NCBI GenBank assembly: GCA_016869875.1
Contig: VGDE01000013.1
Coordinates: 1 to 36,083, forward strand
DNA from: Alphaproteobacteria bacterium
Lineage (GTDB): Bacteria; Pseudomonadota; Alphaproteobacteria; Rhodobacterales; Rhodobacteraceae
DNA: 36,083 bases
Direction of reading: 5' to 3'
Positions 30,750 through 36,083 of this stretch are shown in pieces. Positions within the stretch are counted from its first letter, which is position 1, and each line of letters begins with the position of its first letter. Made by a program: the position numbers and the translations under genes. Below the pieces are notes generated by a model. That model did not search any database. It was not told where the DNA came from and saw nothing but the letters and a program-made list of their open reading frames with translations.

Positions 30750-33700
30750 CTATGCCTGCAGCGACCGGACCCCGACGTCACCTTCCTCGCGCGACTTGAT
30801 CGCCGCCACGGCGGCGATGCTGCCGGCCGCAGTGGTAAAATACGGGATCTTGTCGTAAAGCGCCACGGCCCGGATATCACGGCTGTCGGCGATGGCCTGG
30901 ACGCCCTCGGTCGTGTTCAGCACCATCGCGATGTCGCCGTTCTTCAGGCGATCGACGATGTTCGGCCGTCCTTCATAGACCTTGTTCACGCGGCTGGACG
31001 ACACGCCCGCCGCTGCCAGGAAATCGGCCGTGCCCGAGGTGGCGACCAGTTCGAACCCCATGCCGACCAGATCGCGCGCAGCCTGGGCCAGCGTGTCCGA
31101 CTTGTCGGCATCCTTGACCGACAGGAAGACGCGGCCCTGATGGGGCAGATGCGTGCCGGCGCCCATCTGCGCCTTGAGGAAGGCACGCGCGAAGTTGCGG
31201 TCCCACCCCATCACCTCGCCGGTCGAGCGCATTTCCGGCCCCAGCAGCGTGTCGACGCCCGGGAAGCGGGCAAAGGGCAGCACGGCCTCCTTGACCGAGA
31301 ACCAGGGCGTGATCGGATCGGCCAGGGTCATCGGATCGGCGAAGGGCAGGTCGGTTTCGGGACCCACACCCGCCGGGTATGCCGGGCGGTTGGGGAAGTT
31401 CGACATCGGCTCGCCCGCCATCAGGCGCGCGGCGATCGAGGCGATGGCGCTGTCGGTGGCCTTGGCGACAAAAGGTACGGTGCGGCTGGCGCGCGGATTG
31501 ACCTCGAGCACATAGATCTCGCCGTCCTTCAGCGCGAACTGCACGTTCATGAGGCCCTTGACCTTGAGCGCGCGGGCCATGGCCGTTGTCTGGACCTTCA
31601 GCTCCTCGATCGTCGCATGGTCCAGCGTGTGCGGGGGCAGCGAACAGGCGCTGTCGCCCGAATGGACGCCCGCCTCCTCGATATGTTCCATGATGCCCGC
31701 GACATGCACGGTTTCGCCATCGCACAGCGCGTCCACATCGACCTCGATCGCGCCGGACAGGTAGCTGTCCAGCAGCACCGGGTTCTTGCCCGAAACACTC
31801 ACGGCCTCGGTGATGTAGCGACGCAGGTGATCCATGTCGCGCACGATCTCCATCGCGCGGCCGCCCAGCACATAGGACGGACGGATGACCAGCGGAAAGC
31901 CGATGCGCTCGGCAATCTCGATGGCCTGATCGTCGCTGCTGGCGATGCCGTTGATCGGCTGCTTGAGGCCCAGATCGTTGAGCAGCTTCTGGAACCGCTC
32001 GCGGTCCTCGGCCAGGTCGATGGCATCGGGCGTCGTGCCCAGGATCGGGATGCCCTCCTCCTCCAGCGCATTGGCCAGCTTCAGCGGCGTCTGGCCGCCG
32101 AACTGCACGATGACGCCGTGCAGCGTCCCGTTCTGCTGTTCAGTGTGCAGGATCTCCAGCACATGCTCGAAGGTCAGCGGCTCGAAATACAGACGGTCAG
32201 AGGTGTCATAATCTGTGCTGACCGTTTCCGGGTTGCAGTTGATCATGATCGTCTCGTAGCCCGCGCCGGTCAGCGCAAAGCAGGCATGGCAGCAGCAATA
32301 ATCGAACTCGATCCCCTGACCGATGCGGTTGGGGCCACCACCCAGGATGACCACCTTCTTTGCGTCTGTCGGGCGGGATTCGCATTCCACATCGCCCATC
32401 GCCGGCATCTCGTAAGTGGAATACATGTAGGGTGTCTGGGCCTCGAACTCGGCGGCGCAGGTGTCGATGCGCTTGAAGACGGGGCGGATGTCCAGGCTGC
32501 GGCGGGCGCGGCGGATATCGGCCTCGTCCCGCTTGGCCAGATGGGCCAGGCGTGCGTCGGTAAAGCCCATCATCTTGAGCCGGCGCAGGCCCTCGGCGTC
32601 CTGCGGCAGGCCGTTCTCGCGCACGACATGTTCGGCATCGACGATCTCGCGGATGCGGGCCAGGAACCAGGGGTCGAAGCTGGTGACGCGGTGGATCTCG
32701 TCATCGGACAGGCCAAAGCGCATCGCCTCGGCAATGACGCGGATGCGATCGGGGGTGGCCTTGGACAAGGCGGCGATGACGGCCGGCTTTCCTTGGTCGG
32801 CCGCACCCTCGATGGCAATCTCGTCCAGGCCGGTCAGGCCGTTTTCCATCGAGGCCAAGGCCTTTTGCAGCGATTCGTGGAAGCTGCGGCCGATGGCCAT
32901 GACTTCGCCCACCGATTTCATCGCGGTGGTCAGTTCCGGCTTGGAGCCGGGGAATTTTTCAAAAGCGAAGCGCGGGATCTTTGTGACGACATAGTCGATC
33001 GACGGCTCGAAGGACGCCGGCGTCACCTTGGTGATGTCGTTGTCCAGTTCGTCCAGCGTATAGCCCACGGCCAGCTTGGCCGCGATCTTCGCGATCGGGA
33101 ACCCGGTGGCCTTGGACGCCAGTGCGGAGGAACGCGACACGCGGGGGTTCATCTCGATCACGACCATGCGGCCGTCGTCGGGGTTGACGGCCCATTGCAC
33201 GTTCGAGCCACCGGTTTCCACACCGATCTCGCGCAGGACCGCGATGCTGGCCGTGCGCATGATCTGATATTCACGGTCCGTCAGGGTCAGGGCGGGCGCG
33301 ACGGTAATGGAATCACCGGTATGAACGCCCATCGGATCGACGTTTTCGATGGCGCAAACGATGATGGCGTTGTCGTTGCGATCCCGCACGACCTCCATCT
33401 CGTATTCCTTCCAGCCCAGCAGGCTTTCGTCGATCAGAACCTGCGCCATGGGCGAGGCGTCCAGTCCCGAACGGACGATACGCTCGTAATCGTCACGATT
33501 ATAGGCCACGCCCCCGCCGGTGCCGCCAAGGGTGAAGGCGGGGCGGATGATGGCGGGCAGGCCGATCTCCTCCAGCGCGTCCATGGCCTGGGTCACGCCT
33601 GCGCTGATATCGTATTTCCCGCTCGCCAGCTTGGGGGCGGCGATGATCGTGGCCTTGGGATTTTCCAGACCGATCCGATCCATCGCTTCGCGGAACAGCT

Positions 33701-34088
33701 TGCGATCTTCGGCCATCTCGATCGCGCTGCGCTGCGCACCGATCAGTTCGACCCCATAGCGGTTCAGCGCACCGCTGTCGGCCAGCGCCAATGCAGTGTT
33801 CAGGCCCGTCTGCCCGCCCATTGTCGGCAGCAGCGCGTCCGGACGCTCCTTCGCGATGATCTTTTCGACCACCTCGGGCGTGATCGGCTCGATATAGGTC
33901 GCATCGGCCATTTCCGGGTCGGTCATGATCGTTGCGGGGTTCGAGTTCACCAGGATGACCCGATACCCTTCTTCGCGCAGGGCCTTGCAGGCCTGTGCGC
34001 CAGAGTAATCGAATTCGCAGGCCTGCCCGATGACGATCGGACCCGCCCCGATGATCAGGATCGACTTGATATCGGTTCTTTTCGGCAT
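30750..34088 (-). CDS. carB: carbamoyl-phosphate synthase large subunit
   Basis: Makes carbamoyl phosphate from bicarbonate, ammonia (from CarA) and two ATP, for arginine and pyrimidine synthesis. The 1112 residues hold two homologous ATP-grasp halves: the carboxyphosphate half starts with [20 protein letters not shown] at about 11-30, and the carbamoyl-phosphate half with [19 protein letters not shown] near the middle. An oligomerisation region lies between them, and a C-terminal MGS-like allosteric domain (about 960-1112) ends the protein. It is slightly longer than E. coli CarB (1073), as is usual in alphaproteobacteria. The start at 34088 gives [12 protein letters not shown], and a G-rich ribosome site precedes it. 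carA is not adjacent. The gene lies between the CAP-RTX gene and the flagellar genes, all on the minus strand. Confidence 0.98.
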   Translation of the reverse strand: MPKRTDIKSILIIGAGPIVIGQACEFDYSGAQACKALREEGYRVILVNSNPATIMTDPEMADATYIEPITPEVVEKIIAKERPDALLPTMGGQTGLNTALALADSGALNRYGVELIGAQRSAIEMAEDRKLFREAMDRIGLENPKATIIAAPKLASGKYDISAGVTQAMDALEEIGLPAIIRPAFTLGGTGGGVAYNRDDYERIVRSGLDASPMAQVLIDESLLGWKEYEMEVVRDRNDNAIIVCAIENVDPMGVHTGDSITVAPALTLTDREYQIMRTASIAVLREIGVETGGSNVQWAVNPDDGRMVVIEMNPRVSRSSALASKATGFPIAKIAAKLAVGYTLDELDNDITKVTPASFEPSIDYVVTKIPRFAFEKFPGSKPELTTAMKSVGEVMAIGRSFHESLQKALASMENGLTGLDEIAIEGAADQGKPAVIAALSKATPDRIRVIAEAMRFGLSDDEIHRVTSFDPWFLARIREIVDAEHVVRENGLPQDAEGLRRLKMMGFTDARLAHLAKRDEADIRRARRSLDIRPVFKRIDTCAAEFEAQTPYMYSTYEMPAMGDVECESRPTDAKKVVILGGGPNRIGQGIEFDYCCCHACFALTGAGYETIMINCNPETVSTDYDTSDRLYFEPLTFEHVLEILHTEQQNGTLHGVIVQFGGQTPLKLANALEEEGIPILGTTPDAIDLAEDRERFQKLLNDLGLKQPINGIASSDDQAIEIAERIGFPLVIRPSYVLGGRAMEIVRDMDHLRRYITEAVSVSGKNPVLLDSYLSGAIEVDVDALCDGETVHVAGIMEHIEEAGVHSGDSACSLPPHTLDHATIEELKVQTTAMARALKVKGLMNVQFALKDGEIYVLEVNPRASRTVPFVAKATDSAIASIAARLMAGEPMSNFPNRPAYPAGVGPETDLPFADPMTLADPITPWFSVKEAVLPFARFPGVDTLLGPEMRSTGEVMGWDRNFARAFLKAQMGAGTHLPHQGRVFLSVKDADKSDTLAQAARDLVGMGFELVATSGTADFLAAAGVSSSRVNKVYEGRPNIVDRLKNGDIAMVLNTTEGVQAIADSRDIRAVALYDKIPYFTTAAGSIAAVAAIKSREEGDVGVRSLQA

Positions 34089-34301
34089 GGTCCTGCCCCC
34101 GGCTTGTCTTGGATGGATTGGCGCAAATCGTCCGGGGTTATAGCTATGCGCGGCCGGGGCGCAAGGTGCGGCGAACACCGTTCCCAGGAAAATGGCATGG
34201 CGCGGCGCCGCGGCGGCTGCCTGCCGCGCTGCCCGGAACCTTCATTTTCGTGATGTTAGCATCGCAAGCCGGGGATGCAACTGCCGGTCTCCTTGAAATC
34301 T

Positions 34302-34317
34302 GGCGCGGAGGGGCGCC
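34302..34317 (-). terminator. small hairpin after flagellar DUF1217 gene
   Basis: GGCGC-N6-GCGCC lies just beyond the DUF1217 stop in the 233-bp gap before carB. The loop on the minus strand is CCCTCC. There is no U-tract, so only a weak candidate. The rest of the gap shows nothing firm. Confidence 0.25.
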
Positions 34318-34321
34318 GCCT

Positions 34322-35101
34322 TCAGCCCCCTGTCAGCAGCAACAACGCCGCGCTGTAGCGATTCTGTCCGGTGGCCTCGGTGGCCTGCGAGCGGACCATA
34401 AACGTCTGGACCAACTTGTCTATCGAGGCAGCGCTGGTGATCTCCTTGAAACTGTCGCTGCCCAGGACGCGCTTGGCGCCACGCATGAACTCCTCGACTT
34501 GGCGGTCCACATCCAGCCTTCCATAGGACTGGCTGAAACCAAAGGCACCTTCGAACACCTTGCGCAGGGGCTGGTTGCCCATCACCTCGAACCACAAGGT
34601 CCTGTCGCTTGAACTGCGGGAGGCGAACTGCTGCATCTCGCGTCGGGCGTTGAGTGCCAGTCGCAGGGTTTCGTCCCCCTCGCCCACTCGACGCTCGAAC
34701 TCTCGTTGGACAAATGCCTGGCTGACCGTGTTGGCCAGATCTGGCTGCGGCTTTTTGCTGCCAAAGCCTAAGGCTTCTGCCATTCGCAGATAGCGCTTAT
34801 CCGCAAGACGGTTGACGAGTGACTTCTTGTCACCAACGTCTGACTCCAGAACCTTCTGGATGAATGCCTTGTTGGGCAGATCTGCCTCCAGACCAAAGGC
34901 TGACAGCGCCGTGTGAAGCAGCCGATAGTCCTTGACAAAGTCTTCGGCCTTGTCCGCCCGCGACACGTTTTCGCGGAAATAGGTGGTTGCACGTTGCACC
35001 ACCGGGTCCTTGGCAACGGCTGCAACCTGCCGCGCCTCGGTGCGCTGAACAATCTTCCAGCCGGCGATGCCACTGGCGCCGATGACGATAGGTATGCTCA
35101 T
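34322..35101 (-). CDS. DUF1217 flagellar protein
   Basis: Protein of 259 residues in DUF1217, a family confined largely to alphaproteobacterial flagellar clusters and of undefined role in flagellar assembly. The N-terminus MSIPIVIGASGIAGWKIVQR is followed by repeated helical units that look like an internal duplication (FIQKVLESDVGDKKSLVNRLADKRYLRMAEALGF is the kind of segment that defines the family). The ATG at 35101 lies 7 bp after the flbT stop, without a strong ribosome site, so it is probably coupled to flbT. The frame extends to 35383 only as a shadow of flbT. There are no signal peptide or membrane segments beyond the mildly hydrophobic first 15 residues. Its base composition is less GC-rich than that of the cob genes. 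Confidence 0.85.
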   Translation of the reverse strand: MSIPIVIGASGIAGWKIVQRTEARQVAAVAKDPVVQRATTYFRENVSRADKAEDFVKDYRLLHTALSAFGLEADLPNKAFIQKVLESDVGDKKSLVNRLADKRYLRMAEALGFGSKKPQPDLANTVSQAFVQREFERRVGEGDETLRLALNARREMQQFASRSSSDRTLWFEVMGNQPLRKVFEGAFGFSQSYGRLDVDRQVEEFMRGAKRVLGSDSFKEITSAASIDKLVQTFMVRSQATEATGQNRYSAALLLLTGG

Positions 35102-35108
35102 GCCTGAC

Positions 35109-35513
35109 TCATTGGCGGGAGGCAGCGAAAAGGCGTGCCTCGCGCGGCAGCAGGTCGCGCAACTTGCGCATCGCCTGATACGCGTTTCCGTCAATGGCAG
35201 CGGCGGTCGCATCGGCAAGAAGGATGCGGCTGTCGCGATCCTCGAAAACCTGGCTAAGCTGCTCAATGGCCAGCAGCAGTTGCTGGCGACCTTGCGTCGG
35301 TTCCGCATCGCCCGACAACATGAGCTGCGCGATATAACAGGCGCGCGAAACGGGAGTGCGCACGTTGTCCGGGTGGATCGCATCGCGCAGGCGCAACACG
35401 TTCACGTTCGGCGTCTTGATTGCGATCTTGGTGCGACGGTCGCCGTTCTCTATTACGGCACCGTTGATCAGCACGCGCTCGTTGGGGGCAAGCTTTAGAA
35501 CAAGGCCGCTCAT
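35109..35513 (-). CDS. flbT: flagellin mRNA regulator FlbT
   Basis: Post-transcriptional regulator of flagellin, 134 residues. In Caulobacter FlbT binds the 5' untranslated region of flagellin mRNA and promotes its decay until the hook is complete. The sequence opens MSGLVLKLAPNERVLINGAV, followed by IENGDRRTKIAIKTPNVNVLR (about 21-41) and ending with the helical LLADATAAAIDGNAYQAMRKLRDLLPRE, all typical. GAGGTG upstream marks the start at 35513, and its ATG overlaps the flaF stop (ATGA). The order flagellin-flaF-flbT is the standard alphaproteobacterial arrangement; FlbT and FlaF act together on flagellin. Confidence 0.95.
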   Translation of the reverse strand: MSGLVLKLAPNERVLINGAVIENGDRRTKIAIKTPNVNVLRLRDAIHPDNVRTPVSRACYIAQLMLSGDAEPTQGRQQLLLAIEQLSQVFEDRDSRILLADATAAAIDGNAYQAMRKLRDLLPREARLFAASRQ

Positions 35514-35875
35514 GCTCCCACCTCGCCGCGAAGGCCGCGCATGATGCTGAGGTTGATGTCAATCAAGGGAGCCGTCACGGCAGCACCGGCCATCACCGCC
35601 TGCCCGTGCCGAACGGCAAAGCCCGCCAGCGAGATCAGCCCAGCCTTTGTTTCCTCGGGCAAGGCATTGCCGGGTTCTGCCAAGTCAAATGCCAGAAGGG
35701 TCCAGAGTTCCGTATTCTTCTGCACGGCCTGAATGGTGTCGGGGTTGTCGCCCCTGGGACTGGCCTGGCGCAGCAGGCGCGTGACACGTGAAAAGATGTC
35801 GTATTCCGAATCCCGCGCCGTGCGCAGGCCACCGGAATTGTAACCATGTTGAGAAAGTGGCGTTACCGCGTTCAA
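35510..35875 (-). CDS. flaF: flagellin synthesis regulator FlaF (TTG start)
   Basis: Flagellin-specific regulator of 121 residues that works with FlbT to allow flagellin synthesis and assembly. The N-terminus reads (M)NAVTPLSQHGYNSGGLRTAR, then DSEYDIFSRVTRLL (about 23-36), and the C-terminal half has TELWTLLAFDLAEPGNALP and LIDINLSIMRGL, all FlaF-like. The only in-frame start that gives a normal FlaF N-terminus is TTG at 35875; no ATG or GTG is available nearby, and the upstream ribosome site (GGGAA) is modest. This implies low translation. The stop overlaps the flbT start. It follows the flagellin gene by 66 bp containing a perfect hairpin. Confidence 0.92.
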   Translation of the reverse strand: MNAVTPLSQHGYNSGGLRTARDSEYDIFSRVTRLLRQASPRGDNPDTIQAVQKNTELWTLLAFDLAEPGNALPEETKAGLISLAGFAVRHGQAVMAGAAVTAPLIDINLSIMRGLRGEVGA

Positions 35876-35910
35876 GATCGTGTTTCCCGTTCTGGAGTGA
35901 TCATGGGTGT

Positions 35911-35934
35911 GGCGGGCGCTTGTAGGCGCCCGCC
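35911..35934. terminator. perfect hairpin between flagellin and flaF
   Basis: A perfect 9-bp stem (GGCGGGCGC/GCGCCCGCC) with a 6-nt loop lies 8 bp after the flagellin stop. There is no U-tract on the minus strand, so it more likely slows 3' decay of flagellin mRNA or attenuates read-through into flaF-flbT than fully terminates. Confidence 0.55.
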
Positions 35935-35941
35935 AGGTTTA

Positions 35942-36083
35942 TCAGCGGAACAGGGACATGACGGCGCCCGGCGCCTGGTTGGCGATCGACAGCGACTGGA
36001 TGCCCAGCTGCTGCTGGGTCTGCAGCGCCTGGAGACGGGCCGAGGACTCTTCCATGTCCGCATCAACCAGCGCGCCCATGCCG
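35942..36083 (-). CDS. fliC: flagellin, C-terminal end only
   Basis: The last 46 codons of a flagellin gene; the 5' part lies beyond the window. The residues read [20 protein letters not shown], then [19 protein letters not shown] and finally AVMSLFR before TGA. This is the D0 C-terminal helix of flagellin that forms the filament core together with the N-terminal helix; the [14 protein letters not shown] and terminal LFR pattern is diagnostic. In the window it is followed by flaF and flbT, whose products control its mRNA. Because only the end is seen, copy type (fliC versus another flagellin gene) cannot be told. Confidence 0.93.
   Translation of the reverse strand, partial: GMGALVDADMEESSARLQALQTQQQLGIQSLSIANQAPGAVMSLFR

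Noticed and set aside
30720-34253. A 1177-codon open frame on the + strand opposite carB
   Set aside because: carB on the minus strand is a full, family-perfect gene. The opposite frame is a high-GC shadow (His/Arg/Asp-rich, no domain), as are similar long frames opposite aglA (358-1977) and cobN (16861-18669).

Overview
The window looks like chromosome from a high-GC (roughly two-thirds G+C) aerobic alphaproteobacterium of the order Rhodobacterales, most likely Paracoccus or a close relative. This rests on three things: the O2-dependent cobalamin pathway (CobG type) with a DUF1636 gene next to cobW/cobN, a flagellin-flaF-flbT-DUF1217 cluster, and the general gene style. The genus is inferred; no rRNA or tRNA gene is present to test it. 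No insertion sequence, integrase, phage gene or CRISPR array is visible.

Layout. 1-408: no convincing gene. 409-2013: GH13 alpha-glucosidase. 2034-2219: small membrane protein. 2340-8285: a cluster that looks built for quinone/aromatic electrophile detoxification, with two LysR regulators, three VOC (extradiol dioxygenase-like) genes and an FMN reductase. One of the VOC genes is fused in frame to an MhqD-like hydrolase and keeps what looks like the ribosome binding site of the second cistron. 8441-12059: a probable + strand operon of DUF924 protein, acetylpolyamine amidohydrolase, an asparaginase with an extra C-terminal domain, and aroQ. 12307-14413: otsBA trehalose synthesis operon on the minus strand, ending in a strong terminator hairpin whose loop carries CCUCCUCCC.

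14517-29416: about 15 kb of aerobic cobalamin synthesis. cobO is on the minus strand. A cobalamin riboswitch (about 15209-15401) precedes DUF1636-cobW-cobN-cobG-cobH-cobI-cobJ, then cobK on the opposite strand, then cobL-cobE-cobM-cobB. A second cobalamin riboswitch (about 27742-27940) directly follows cobB and precedes a CbiM-like cobalt-uptake membrane protein and cobF. Most neighbours overlap by 1-4 bases, so translation is probably coupled. CobI, G, J, F, M, K, L, H and B take precorrin-2 to hydrogenobyrinic acid a,c-diamide; CobN, with CobS/CobT encoded elsewhere, inserts cobalt; CobW probably delivers metal; CobO adenosylates. Later steps (cobQ, cobC/D, cobP, cobU, cobV) are not in the window.

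29421-30623: a CAP-domain protein with RTX repeats, probably type I secreted. 30750-34088: carB. 34322-36083 (minus strand): flagellin (C-terminal end only), flaF, flbT and a DUF1217 gene, i.e. the flagellin and flagellin-regulation end of a flagellar cluster.
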